A stretch of DNA of 64,000 bases from Lysobacter solisilvae (GTDB lineage Bacteria; Pseudomonadota; Gammaproteobacteria; Xanthomonadales; Xanthomonadaceae): contig NZ_CP071518.1 in NCBI RefSeq assembly GCF_016613535.2, positions 372,001-436,000 of the forward strand, given 5' to 3'. The notes under the pieces were generated by a model that saw only the letters and a list, made by a program, of their open reading frames with translations, made no database searches and was not told the origin of the DNA. Shown here in pieces: positions 53,867 through 62,711 of the stretch (position 1 is the first letter of the stretch; each line of letters starts with the position of its first letter). Made by a program: the position numbers and the translations under genes.

Positions 53867-55582
53867 TTGCCATACCGAATTGATTCCGTCACTCCCGGCA
53901 ACAACGCGTCAATTGAGCTAGGACAAATCACGGTCCTCGTTGGGCCCAACAACTGCGGCAAGTCCCAAACCTTAAAGGACATTCGTCAGTACACGAGCAC
54001 CGGACGAAGGGAAGGCCTGGTAGTGCTGGAGTCCCTGCGGGTCACGTTGCCAAGTGAGGCCGAACTCAAGGCAGAGGTTCAGATTCGGCCACATCAGGCC
54101 GCGGATCACATCCAGATTATTGGCGTGAAGGACGATCTACAGAGCCACACCAACTTCGGGCCAAACAAGCACTGGTTCTCCCATGTCTATCCTCCTGAGC
54201 CAGATGCGGCTTCCCAGGAGCTCCAAATCCTGAGGAGCCTTGGGACCTGCCTAATTGGCTATCTAGGCGCGGAGGCGCGCTTCAAACTTACGGAGAGTTC
54301 TCCTGCATTCAACCCAAGGAGCGAAACTCCTTCGAATGCGCTCCAGTCGTTGTACGCGTCAGACCTGAGTGTGATGACTGAGTTCCGTCGCGCATTCCGG
54401 GACGCGTTCGAGATGGACATTGGCCTGGACTGGGCAGCTATGACTCGATTCTACCTGCGAGTCGCTAACGATTTTGGTCAGCTACCTGACAGTCGAATTG
54501 AGCTGGATTTGCTGATGGCGAATGCGGAGGAGCTTCAGAGTCAGGGGGACGGCTTCCGATCTTTCGCCGGCATTGCTATGGCTCTCTTGACCTACCCGAG
54601 CCGGGTGATCCTTCTAGATGAGCCAGAGGCTTTCCTGCACCCCGCTCAAGCGCGGGTGCTAGGACGCTGGGTGGCCACGCAAGCAGCTAGACGTCCTGGT
54701 CAAGTTGTGGTTGCTACGCATAGTGCGGACTTTTTGGCTGGAATGGTTTCAGCCGGGGTTGACGCGACGATACTCCGCCTCAATCGCATAAATGGTGTTA
54801 CCAAGTTTCATCGGATCCCAAAGGCGGCCACGACGGGCCTGATCGAATCGCCACTTCTGTCCAGCCAGCCGGTCTTGGATTCGCTTTTTCATCGAGGTGT
54901 TGTTATCTGCGAAGGCGACCCCGATCGCGCTGTTTATCAGACGGTTGCTCACCGCTTCAATGACAACTATCGCGGCGAGGACTTTCTGTTCATTCATAGC
55001 AACGGAAAGGATGCTGCGAGGTTCCCTGCAAAGCTGTTGAGGGACTCAGGGACTCCAGTCTGCGTTGTGGCTGACTTTGACGTTATCAGCTCCGAGTCGA
55101 CTCTCGACGGCATAGTCGAAGGACTGACAGGGAAAGGGCTTGATGAGCGGACGAAGCAACTTCGCACCGTTGTGGCTGACGCGGTGGAAGCGGGTAGCCA
55201 AGGACAGTTGCTTGAGGGGCTAGTCGCGAACGTCAAGGCTTGGCTGGAACGCAATGACGTTGACCTGCGAGGGGCGAGACGCAGCTTGGTGGCATGCGCA
55301 AGAGGTGGATCGAACAAGTGGGATCAAGCCAAAAAGTCTGGATTTTCAGCTTTGCCCACGCAGGACCAGGGCTCGGCACAAGAGCTAATTGGAAGACTCT
55401 CGGCGACAGGGTTGTTCGTTGTCCCGTGTGGTGAACTTGAGTCCTGGCTTGAAAACGGGGCATCGAAGGGGAGCAGGTGGAACCAGCGAGCCTTGCAGGC
55501 CCTACACGACAACGAATGTCCTGTTCCTCTCAAGGCATTTGTTGAGCAAATTCTTAGCTTTCTGGCTCCGAGACGTACCTAA
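53867..55582 (+). CDS. OLD-family ATPase with TOPRIM nuclease domain
   Basis: The 571-residue protein starts at a TTG that has GGAG six bases upstream. The N-terminal ABC-type ATPase has Walker A GPNNCGKSQ (residues 26-34), Walker B VILLDEPEAFLHPAQ (Asp251-Glu252) and the switch ATHSADF. The C-terminal TOPRIM domain has the catalytic Glu349 in ICEGDPDRAVYQ and Asp403/Asp405 in CVVADFD. These are the marks of overcoming-lysogenization-defect (OLD) nucleases, which act in phage defence alone, with a helicase (Gabija), or with retrons. No helicase or reverse transcriptase is next to it. Low GC and unbiased codons show it was acquired. Confidence 0.88.
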   Translation: MPYRIDSVTPGNNASIELGQITVLVGPNNCGKSQTLKDIRQYTSTGRREGLVVLESLRVTLPSEAELKAEVQIRPHQAADHIQIIGVKDDLQSHTNFGPNKHWFSHVYPPEPDAASQELQILRSLGTCLIGYLGAEARFKLTESSPAFNPRSETPSNALQSLYASDLSVMTEFRRAFRDAFEMDIGLDWAAMTRFYLRVANDFGQLPDSRIELDLLMANAEELQSQGDGFRSFAGIAMALLTYPSRVILLDEPEAFLHPAQARVLGRWVATQAARRPGQVVVATHSADFLAGMVSAGVDATILRLNRINGVTKFHRIPKAATTGLIESPLLSSQPVLDSLFHRGVVICEGDPDRAVYQTVAHRFNDNYRGEDFLFIHSNGKDAARFPAKLLRDSGTPVCVVADFDVISSESTLDGIVEGLTGKGLDERTKQLRTVVADAVEAGSQGQLLEGLVANVKAWLERNDVDLRGARRSLVACARGGSNKWDQAKKSGFSALPTQDQGSAQELIGRLSATGLFVVPCGELESWLENGASKGSRWNQRALQALHDNECPVPLKAFVEQILSFLAPRRT

Positions 55583-55719
55583 AGAATGAACCCTGAAACT
55601 CCCTCATGCTGCGTCGGCCGACCATTAGCCGGTTCGCTTGACAACGAAAGGTTCCAGGTTCAATTTCAATGACGCTTGAAGATGAACCTTGGATCCTTTC
55701 TTACGAAAAGCGGACGATT

Positions 55720-55905
55720 AATTCCCTCCGGCTTAAGGGGTCAGTAGAGTAGTGAGCGAAGGAGGCCGCGGGTCGGCCTGACCCAGAAGAACAAAGGCCC
55801 CGCAGTTGCGGGGCCATTTGTTTTTGGGGCAAATGCCCCCCTTTACCCCGAGAAAAAGGGGGCAGAGGAGATTATTAATTCCCTGCGCCCCCTTCAGGGT
55901 CACTA
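55720..55905. repeat. R3-type hairpins and a terminator-like stem downstream of the OLD gene
   Basis: AATTCCCTCCGGCTTAAGG and GGTCAGTAGAG lead to a clean hairpin GGCCCCGCAGTTGCGGGGCC (55796-55815) with TTTGTTTTT, a likely terminator. AAAAAGGGGGCAGAGGAGATT with its CCCTGCGCCCCCTTC arm follows. The region lies between convergent genes. Confidence 0.82.
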
Positions 55906-56799
55906 CTCGCTTGGCTTCCTCGAATTTCTCAAGCTTCTAAGCTGATCCATAGCTCCAGGAAGCTCGGCCACCGGAGCTCCGAGGCTAGCCAAGTGCGAAA
56001 ACCAAGACTTACGAAGCAATTCGAGGAAATGCTCTTCGACGCGGTCGAACTCGCGTCGTCCCGCGGAGTACCACACGTGGAGGTCCATTTCACCTAAAAG
56101 CTCGACCTCGTCAGACTCCACCGGCATGTTTACGGTGAAGAACACCACTGAATTGATGTTCGGGAATTCAGCACCACCTAGATGCCTTCCGAGCGACCAA
56201 ATCACGTGCTTCGGATCAAGTGCAGTGTTGCCGTTATTGACAAGAATCAGTAATCCGAGATGTCCTGATCTATCTAATAGGCGACGAGTGGATTTTATCT
56301 GTTCATCGGCGGAACGAATGACTCGGCTGATCGGAACAGCATAGAGGTCCGCAATTTCTCGCGTGAACTCCTCCGGCAAGCCTTCGGTCGAAAGGCGAAC
56401 AGTCCCAAATGCTTGATGGGAAAGCTTTCCCTCTGATCGATATCGCTCATAGATGGCCGTACACTTTTCCATGAAACGATCGGACGCAATCTGATCGACT
56501 TCCAACTCCTTCAACTCGGCAATGACAGAGTGCCGATCAAACAAGAAGTCTGCGTTCTTTTCCGCAGTTTTTCCCAAGATAGAGTCGATACGGACGCCAG
56601 AAATTCTCTTGATGGCCCGTGAAAGCTCGGCCTCGACACTGACCATTAGACGTGGCAATCGCCCGGCGTTCTTAGGCATCCCCTCGCGCACATCACCGGG
56701 AAAGCCCGAGCCTTCATTAACAATTGCGCCATGACAATGCTTGTAACGACGACCGCTGCCACAGGAGCATGGAGCATTGCGCGGCTGGCTTTCAATCAT
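55903..56799 (-). CDS. SEC-C zinc-motif protein, 298 aa
   Basis: An N-terminal SEC-C motif, APCSCGSGRRYKHCHG (Cys11, Cys13, Cys22, His23), should bind zinc. The rest resembles no family I know. Its parts are SVEAELSRAIKRISGVRIDS, a beta-helix-beta core with FLFDRHSVIAELKELEVDQI, LLILVNNGNTALDPKHVIW and the strands SVVFFTVNMP. The D/E-x-K-like core ELKELE could suit a nuclease-type fold, but that is weak. SEC-C proteins of this size often occur in defence islands. It converges with the OLD gene and has unbiased, low-GC codons. Confidence 0.75.
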   Translation of the reverse strand: MIESQPRNAPCSCGSGRRYKHCHGAIVNEGSGFPGDVREGMPKNAGRLPRLMVSVEAELSRAIKRISGVRIDSILGKTAEKNADFLFDRHSVIAELKELEVDQIASDRFMEKCTAIYERYRSEGKLSHQAFGTVRLSTEGLPEEFTREIADLYAVPISRVIRSADEQIKSTRRLLDRSGHLGLLILVNNGNTALDPKHVIWSLGRHLGGAEFPNINSVVFFTVNMPVESDEVELLGEMDLHVWYSAGRREFDRVEEHFLELLRKSWFSHLASLGAPVAELPGAMDQLRSLRNSRKPSE

Positions 56800-56830
56800 G
56801 TCGGTCTCCCTTGGCCACCGAGCAAAGAGA

Positions 56831-56861
56831 AAGGGCTAGGTTCATTGCTGACCTAGCCCTT
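56831..56861 (-). terminator. Rho-independent terminator after the RNR C-terminal partner gene
   Basis: On the reverse strand, AAGGGCTAGGT...ACCTAGCCCTT is a perfect 11-base stem, followed by TCTCTTTGC. It lies 26 bases after the stop of the gene ending at 56887. Confidence 0.85.
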
Positions 56862-56886
56862 GCATTTCACCGCCGCTTTGCTTGTT

Positions 56887-57681
56887 CTAGCCGCACTTGC
56901 TGTACCCGCAGTTCAAGCAAGTCGCACACCCATCCATGATCACCACAGCCTTCGCTGAGCACTTGTGGCACATGGTCGCGCTGGGCGGGAAGGACGCGCC
57001 TTCGCCGGTGACTTCGATGACTTCCTCGGTGCGGGCGTCGGCGTCGGCGCTGATGGCGGACGCCGCGAGGCTTACGTCAGAGTTTTTTTTTGAGCGGTCT
57101 TCGTAGGCCTTGCGCTTCTCGGCGATGAGGGCGCGGTGGGCGTCGCTCATTTCCGGGTCGTGCATCAGGCCGATGGACTTCAGGTGCTCCTCGACCACGG
57201 CGCCGATCTCGGCGACCAGGGAGGGCATGTACACGCCGCCGGCCTTGAAGTAGCCGCCGCGGGGGTCGAACACGGCGCGCATCTCGTCGACCAGGAAGGT
57301 GACGTCGCCGCCCTTGCGGAACACGGCGGACATGATGCGGGTCAGGGCCACGATCCACTGGAAGTGGTCCATGTTCTTGGAGTTGATGAACACCTCGAAC
57401 GGGCGGCGCAGCTCGTGCTCGGTGCCGGGGTTCAGCACGATGTCGTTGATCGTCACGTACATGGCGTGCTCGACCAGCGGCGTCTTGATCTTGTAGGTGG
57501 AGCCGATGAGCACTTCGGGGCGCTCGACGCGCTCGTGCATCTGGATGACGTCGGCCATCTTGGGCAGCTCGGCCTCGGCGGCGGCGCGGCTGACGGACTC
57601 GGCCTTCAGTGCGGCGGCGGCCTTGTCGTCGGCGCTGACCACGCTGTAGCCCTTGATTTTCTTGTCGATCTTGACGGTCAT
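56887..57681 (-). CDS. nrdJb: Class II ribonucleotide reductase C-terminal partner (TSCPD, NrdJb-like)
   Basis: The 264-residue protein has a TSCPD-type domain (ERPEVLIGSTYKIKTPLVEH, ELRRPFEVFINSKNMDHF, GGDVTFLVDEMRAVFDPR). It ends in a zinc ribbon and redox tail: MCHKCSAKAVVIMDG, then CATCLNCGYSKCG. The same tail ends full-length class II reductases, where the last cysteines re-reduce the active site. So this is the detached C-terminal part of the NrdJ protein encoded two genes upstream on the same strand. It needs to work in trans with that protein. An unusual run of T on the forward strand at 57080 encodes the KKNSD stretch. Confidence 0.9.
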   Translation of the reverse strand: MTVKIDKKIKGYSVVSADDKAAAALKAESVSRAAAEAELPKMADVIQMHERVERPEVLIGSTYKIKTPLVEHAMYVTINDIVLNPGTEHELRRPFEVFINSKNMDHFQWIVALTRIMSAVFRKGGDVTFLVDEMRAVFDPRGGYFKAGGVYMPSLVAEIGAVVEEHLKSIGLMHDPEMSDAHRALIAEKRKAYEDRSKKNSDVSLAASAISADADARTEEVIEVTGEGASFPPSATMCHKCSAKAVVIMDGCATCLNCGYSKCG

Positions 57682-57825
57682 CGCTCGGTCCTGTGTCGTG
57701 CGGGCAGCAGTGCTTAGGTGCGCAAGTGGTTCAGTGCGGTCGCCGCGCCCGCGCGGGCGCGGCGACCAATCGGGGCTTTCTGTTCTGTTTACTGCGTGAC
57801 TGGTTACTGCGTGGTGCGGTGCTGC

Positions 57826-58446
57826 TTAACGTGCGGCCTTTTTCGCGACCTTCCTCGCCGGGCGCTTGGCCGTCTTCTTGGCGGCCTTCCTGGCCGGCGC
57901 CTTCCTGGCGGTCTTCTTCACGGCCTTCCGGGCCGTCGCCTTCTTGGCCGTAGCCTTGCGGGCGGTCTTCCTGGCGGCCTTCTTCGCCGGCCGCTTGGCC
58001 GTCGACTTCTTCGCTGCCTTCTTCGTGGCCTTCTTGGCGGCCGACTTGCGGGCCGTCTTCTTGGCTGCCTTCTTGGCCGTCTTCTTGGCCGTCTTGGTCA
58101 CCTTGCGGGCGGTCTTCTTGGCCGCCTTCTTCACCGCGGCGCCCTTGCGGGTGGCCTTCTTGGCGGCCTTCTTGGCAGCCTTCTTCGCGGTCTTCTTCTT
58201 GCCGGCGACCTTCGCCGTCAGGGCGGCGGCCTCCTTCTTGGCCGCGGCGGAGGCCGAGGCGAGCTTCTTCTTCGCGGTGCCGACCGCCTTGGTGGCGGCC
58301 TTGCGTGCCTTGGTGGCCGTCTTCTTGACCGACTTGACGGCGTCGTCAGCGCCCTTGGCGATGGCGGTGCCCACGTTGGACGCGGTTTCCTTGACGCTGT
58401 CGGCGGCCTGGGAAATGGTCGCCGTAACTGAGTTCCCGTTGCTCAT
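57826..58446 (-). CDS. Histone H1-like, lysine/alanine-repeat DNA-binding protein
   Basis: After a short N-terminus (MSNGNSVTATISQAADSVKE) the 206-residue product is made almost entirely of AAKK, TARK and AKKT repeats, a tail that binds DNA in the way of histone H1 or AlgP. Repeats are irregular copies of four- and five-residue units. It lies between the two halves of the class II ribonucleotide reductase, on the same strand, 144 bases from the C-terminal partner and 214 from the end of nrdJ. Expansion or loss of repeats during replication is expected. It is probably a nucleoid-associated protein; co-expression with nucleotide reduction during stress is inference. Confidence 0.92.
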   Translation of the reverse strand: MSNGNSVTATISQAADSVKETASNVGTAIAKGADDAVKSVKKTATKARKAATKAVGTAKKKLASASAAAKKEAAALTAKVAGKKKTAKKAAKKAAKKATRKGAAVKKAAKKTARKVTKTAKKTAKKAAKKTARKSAAKKATKKAAKKSTAKRPAKKAARKTARKATAKKATARKAVKKTARKAPARKAAKKTAKRPARKVAKKAAR

Positions 58447-58660
58447 ATGCCCTCCTTCGGGGCCTGTTCTGTGGTGCTGGTGGCAGGCTTTTGGTAATCG
58501 GGACAACGAATCGAACTTGCGTTTGCTTCAACTCAACGTTGTTGCAGGTCGATGCTATACCGGCTGCAAAGGGAATTCATCGTGAATCCAAGCCGTCCGT
58601 CGAGCGCCGGGGAATGTCCCCGGCGGCTTGCCCAGCACCGCGCGCGGGGCGCGGCTTCCA

Positions 58661-60820
58661 TCAGAACTTGCCGTAATACCCTTCCTTGAGGGCGTCGAAC
58701 AGGTTGGCGGCGGTGTGCATCTCGCCGTCGTACTCGATCTGCTCGTTGCCCTTGACCTCCAGCACGCTGCCGTCTTCCAGCTCGAAACGGTAGGTGGTGT
58801 TCTCGAGGTCCGCTTCCTTGACCAGCACGCCCTGGAAGGCGGCCGGGTTGAAACGGAAGGTGGTGCAGCCCTTCAGGCCCTGCTCGTGGGCGTAGCGGTA
58901 GATGTCCTTGAAGTCCTCGTACGGGTAGTCCGTGGGGACGTTGGCCGTCTTGGAGATCGAGGAGTCCACCCACTTCTGGGCGGCGGCCTGGACGTCGACG
59001 TGCTCCTTCGGGCTGATGTCGTCGGCCGAGATGAAGTAGTCAGGCAGGCGGGCTTCGGGCAGCTCGCTGAAGGGCATGGCCTTGGGGTTGACCAGCTCGC
59101 GGTAGGCCAGCAACTCGAAGGAATAGACGTCCACCTTCTCCTTGGACTTCTTGCCCTCGCGGATCACGTTGCGGCTGTAGTGGTGGGCGAACGACGGCTC
59201 GATGCCGTTGGAGGCGTTGTTGGCCAGCGACAGCGAGATGGTGCCGGTCGGGGCGATCGAGCTGTGGTGGGTGAAGCGGGCGCCGGACTCGGCCAGCTCG
59301 TCCACCAGCTCCGGGGCCACGGTGGCGATGCGCTGCATGTAGCGCGAATAGCGGGCGTGCAGCACCTTGCCGGGGATCTCCTGGCCGATCTTCCAGCCGT
59401 CGGCCACCATCTCCGGACGCTTGCGCAGCATCTCGGCGGAGACCTCGAAGCGCTCCTCCATGATCGGGGCGGCGCCCTTCTCCTTGGCCAGGGCCAGGCC
59501 CATTTCCCAGCCGGCCACCGCCATGTCGCGGGCGATGCGGTCGGTGAAGTCGCACGACTCCTTGGAGCCGTACTTCATCTTCAGCATGGTCACGGTGCTG
59601 CCCAGGCCCAGGAAGCCCATGCCGTGGCGGCGCTTGCGCATGATCTCGGCGCGCTGGCGCTCCAGCGGCAGGCCGTTGACCTCGACCACGTTGTCCAGCA
59701 TGCGGGTGAACACGCGGACCACTTCCTTGTATTCCTCCCAGTCGAAGGAGGCCTTGTCGGTGAAGGGGTCACGGACGAACTTGGTCAGGTTGACCGAGCC
59801 CAGCAGGCAGGCGCCGTAGGGCGGCAGCGGCTGCTCGCCGCAGGGGTTGGTGGCGCGGATGGACTCGCACCACCAGTTGTTGTTCATCTCGTTGACGCGG
59901 TCGATCAGGATGAAGCCCGGCTCGGCGTAGTCGTACGTCGAGACCATGATCATGTCCCACAGGTGCCGGGCGCGGATGTGGCCGTAGATGCGGCAGGCGA
60001 CCAGGCCGTCCTCGCGGACGATGTAGTTCTTGTGGGTCGGCCACTCGCGCCAGACCACCTGCTCGGCGTTGTCCAAGTCGACGTCATCCTTTTCCTGGAT
60101 GTTGACCGGGAACACCAGCGGCCAGTCGGCGTCGGTACCCACCGCTTCCATGAAGCCGTCGGTGATCAGCAGCGACAGGTTGAACTGGCGCAGCCGGCCG
60201 TCCTCGCGCTTGGCGCGGATGAAGTCCTTCACGTCCGGATGCGACACGTCGAAGGTGCCCATCTGCGCGCCGCGGCGGCCGCCGGCGGACGAGACGGTGA
60301 AGCACATCTTGTCGTAGATATCCATGAAGGACATCGGGCCGGAGGTGTAGGCGCCGGCGCCGGCGACGAACGCGCCGCGCGGGCGCAGCGTGGAGAACTC
60401 GTAGCCGATGCCGCAGCCGGCCTTCAGGGTCAGGCCCGCTTCGTGGACCTTCTCCAGGATGCCGTCCATCGAGTCCTCGATGGTGCCCGACACGGTGCAG
60501 TTGATCGTCGAGGTGGCCGGCTTGTGCTCGAGCGCGCCGGCGTTGGACGTGATGCGGCCGGCGGGGATGGCCCCGCGGCGCAGCGCCCAGACGAAGCGCT
60601 CATACCAGTAGGCCTGCTTCTCGCTGCCCGGCTCGGCGTCGGCCAGGGCGCGCGCCACGCGCTGGTAGGTCGCGTCGATGTCGGCGTCGACGGCCAGGCC
60701 GGCCTTGGTCTTCAGCCGGTACTTCTTGTCCCAGATGTCCTGGGACGCCGGCTGCATCGGGATCTCCCCATCTTTGCCAGCCGTGGGGGTCTTGACCGCC
60801 TCGAGGCGCACTGTGCTCAT
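58661..60820 (-). CDS. nrdJ: Adenosylcobalamin-dependent (class II) ribonucleotide reductase, large part
   Basis: The 719-residue enzyme makes deoxyribonucleotides using adenosylcobalamin. The barrel carries STINCTVSGTIEDSMDG (first redox Cys), GLTLKAGCGIGYEFSTLRP, IRATNPCGEQPLPPYGACLL (radical Cys and Glu, second redox Cys) and APTGTISLSLANNASNG. The protein ends DALKEGYYGKF with no C-terminal cysteine tail. That tail is on the separate gene ending at 56887. The ATG at 60820 precedes TVRLEAVKTPTAGK. A NrdR-like box lies about 320 bases upstream. No cobalamin riboswitch is seen. Confidence 0.96.
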   Translation of the reverse strand: MSTVRLEAVKTPTAGKDGEIPMQPASQDIWDKKYRLKTKAGLAVDADIDATYQRVARALADAEPGSEKQAYWYERFVWALRRGAIPAGRITSNAGALEHKPATSTINCTVSGTIEDSMDGILEKVHEAGLTLKAGCGIGYEFSTLRPRGAFVAGAGAYTSGPMSFMDIYDKMCFTVSSAGGRRGAQMGTFDVSHPDVKDFIRAKREDGRLRQFNLSLLITDGFMEAVGTDADWPLVFPVNIQEKDDVDLDNAEQVVWREWPTHKNYIVREDGLVACRIYGHIRARHLWDMIMVSTYDYAEPGFILIDRVNEMNNNWWCESIRATNPCGEQPLPPYGACLLGSVNLTKFVRDPFTDKASFDWEEYKEVVRVFTRMLDNVVEVNGLPLERQRAEIMRKRRHGMGFLGLGSTVTMLKMKYGSKESCDFTDRIARDMAVAGWEMGLALAKEKGAAPIMEERFEVSAEMLRKRPEMVADGWKIGQEIPGKVLHARYSRYMQRIATVAPELVDELAESGARFTHHSSIAPTGTISLSLANNASNGIEPSFAHHYSRNVIREGKKSKEKVDVYSFELLAYRELVNPKAMPFSELPEARLPDYFISADDISPKEHVDVQAAAQKWVDSSISKTANVPTDYPYEDFKDIYRYAHEQGLKGCTTFRFNPAAFQGVLVKEADLENTTYRFELEDGSVLEVKGNEQIEYDGEMHTAANLFDALKEGYYGKF

Positions 60821-61135
60821 GCCTGTCCTGTCTCCTCGTTCCGCCACGGATCGTGCCGTGGCTGTAGTTCTTATGTGTGGGCGCTGCGACGTGGTGTCCG
60901 ACGTCGATACCGCGAATGCGCATCCCGCGCTGGAAAACTCCGACGGCGCGGCCGGCGATCGTTCTGATGGCTCCTTGCGGAGATCGAGATGACGTCGCCT
61001 GGCCTTGTCTCTTGGTGTGGGTTCAGGCCGTTTTGCCGGCCCGTCTGCTCCGCCGGACGCCGTTCCCCAGCGTGATCCGGCTTTTGCCTAGACTCCCCAA
61101 GCAACCCCTATGCCTGGGCTCCTCCCGCCTGCGCA

Positions 61136-61151
61136 CCACAAGATGTAGTGG
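61136..61151 (-). promoter_or_regulatory. NrdR-box-like palindrome upstream of nrdJ
   Basis: CCACAAGATGTAGTGG is near the NrdR consensus ACACwATATATwGTGT (CAC...GTG arms, central AT-rich core). NrdR boxes usually come in pairs about 31 bases apart; I see no good partner, only a weak match near 61108. The rest of the 645 bases upstream of nrdJ shows no other gene. Confidence 0.5.
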
Positions 61152-61350
61152 CGGCGGAGGGCCAAGCTACGCCCGGGCCGGGCGGGTGTCAACGGGTTTG
61201 TGAGGCCTGAATCACTGTCGCAAATGTCAAGGCCGGATACTCCCGCGAGTTGCGTTTGAAGCGGCCGGAATGCGCGTTCGTCGGCCCGGCGAGCGGCCTC
61301 GGCGCCGATGCCACGGCGCGGCAAACGGCTACCGGCGCGTGCCGGGAAAG

Positions 61351-61388
61351 CAGAAGGGGCGACGCGTTTGCGCGTCGCCCCTTCGCGT
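61351..61388. terminator. Rho-independent hairpin after the beta-helix gene
   Basis: GGGGCGACGCG with loop TTTG and CGCGTCGCCCC is a perfect 11-base stem. It lies about 80 bases after the stop of the reverse-strand gene ending at 61466; the T run is weak on both strands. Confidence 0.7.
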
Positions 61389-61465
61389 CTGCATTGCCAT
61401 GCACCGGGTTGCGGGCGGGACCGCGTATCGTCGCCGCGGCCGGCCCCGTGCCGGGACGTGCGGGA

Positions 61466-62317
61466 TCAGTTGATCACGTTGCCGCCGCCGTCCTGGCAGC
61501 TGGTCATCAGGAACTGGTAGCGCGAGGCGATGTTGTCCTGGCACACGCCATAGTTGGAGCCATGGATGGCCTTGCCGCCGACGAGCGGCGTCTGGGAGAT
61601 GAAGCGGTTGCCGGTGGCGACGATGCCGTCGGCCATCATCCGCAGGCCGATGGCCGTGCCCGAGCCGCCCGACACCAGGCCGCGCACGCGGTTGCCGCGC
61701 ACTTCCGTGCCCGGCCCCATCGCATCGATGCCGATGGGGGCGCCGTTGGCGGTGGCGCTGAACACCCCGTCGACCGTGTTGTCGATGATGTCGGCGACGG
61801 CGGAGATGCCCGGGATCGTGACGTGGTCCGGCGCGCCGCCGGTGGCATAGACCTGGTTGTTGCGGATCATGCCGGAGGTGCTGAAGTCGGTGAGCATGAA
61901 GATGCCGTAGCCCAGCGAGTTGTCGACGCGGTTGTCCTCGACCAGGTGGCCGGCGCCCCGCCACAGGAACACGCCGGCGTAGAAGCCGCGCAGGTTGCAG
62001 TGGCGCACGGTGACGTTCTGCCGGTTTTCCGCGTACACCCCGTAGGTCTTGGATCCGTCGCCCGCGGCCAGGCCGCCGAGCTTGAAGTGGTTGCAGTCGA
62101 TGGTGACGTTGTTGGCCGCGATCTTGATGGCGAAGCCGGTGGCCACCGCGGTGGACAGGTCCTTGCGCAGGCACCAGGTGCCCTGGCTGCTGATCACCAC
62201 CGGCAGCGAGTCGATGAAGCCGGCGCAGCTGTCGTAGCTTTCGGCGGCGCGGGTGGCGCCGGGGAACAGGGCGAAGCCGGCGAGCAGCAACGCAAGGGCG
62301 GGACGCACGAGGTTCAT
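61466..62317 (-). CDS. Secreted beta-helix protein, 283 aa
   Basis: A signal peptide (LALLLAGFALFPGATRAA) precedes a right-handed beta-helix. Repeating short strands include NNVTIDCNHFKLGGLA, QNVTVRHCNLRGFYAG, GHLVEDNRVDNSLGYG and GTEVRGNRVRGL. This is the pectate-lyase/NosD-like pattern, with one unit about every 22 residues. It ends SCQDGGGNVIN, where Cys pairs may cap the helix. It lacks the C-terminal sandwich domains of the larger beta-helix protein near 7 kb. No catalytic residues can be assigned; polysaccharide binding is the likely role. Confidence 0.85.
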   Translation of the reverse strand: MNLVRPALALLLAGFALFPGATRAAESYDSCAGFIDSLPVVISSQGTWCLRKDLSTAVATGFAIKIAANNVTIDCNHFKLGGLAAGDGSKTYGVYAENRQNVTVRHCNLRGFYAGVFLWRGAGHLVEDNRVDNSLGYGIFMLTDFSTSGMIRNNQVYATGGAPDHVTIPGISAVADIIDNTVDGVFSATANGAPIGIDAMGPGTEVRGNRVRGLVSGGSGTAIGLRMMADGIVATGNRFISQTPLVGGKAIHGSNYGVCQDNIASRYQFLMTSCQDGGGNVIN

Positions 62318-62711
62318 GCGGAAGGGTCTCGTCTGGAAGGGAAAGGGGTCGCCCGATGGTCCGGGCTCGGCGCCGTTCGTGTCCGTACGGGGCGTTCCGA
62401 TGGGCGCGCACGATCCGGTGTTCGCGATCGCGCGCACAGTGTCGTGAGTTGGGTGACTAAAGTTGGCCGGTTCGGCGGCGATTCGCGTGTCTGCCGCAAG
62501 CGGGAGCGCGCCGCCGCCGGGCCGCCGCTGCCTGCGCACGCCGGGCTTGCCACGCGCGGGCGGTTGCGCGAGCCTGCGTGCACGGGGGAACGGGGACGTG
62601 CCGGCGATCGGCGGCACGAAGGGGCCACCGCAAGCAGCGATGACGGCGCGAGCGCGCCGGGATTTGCAATGTCCGGTGCAACGGCATCCGGACGGCCCGA
62701 GGGATCCGAGC

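Noticed and set aside
53460..53873. 137-codon reverse-strand frame between the 105-aa gene and the OLD gene
   Set aside because: Half of it is antisense to the 105-aa gene and a forward frame is equally open; the N-terminus (YCEDCEP) looks somewhat protein-like, so it is left undecided rather than annotated.
57718..58585. Forward-strand frames of about 238 codons opposite the histone-like gene
   Set aside because: Leu/Gly- and Phe/Ala-repetitive translations are the complement of the Lys/Ala repeats.
58628..60967. 779-codon open frame on the forward strand
   Set aside because: Antisense shadow of nrdJ; no domain and odd His/Val/Gly-rich composition.
60821..61250. Cobalamin riboswitch before the B12-dependent reductase
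   Set aside because: No B12-box-like GCCACTG core or matching stems were found by eye on the reverse strand.
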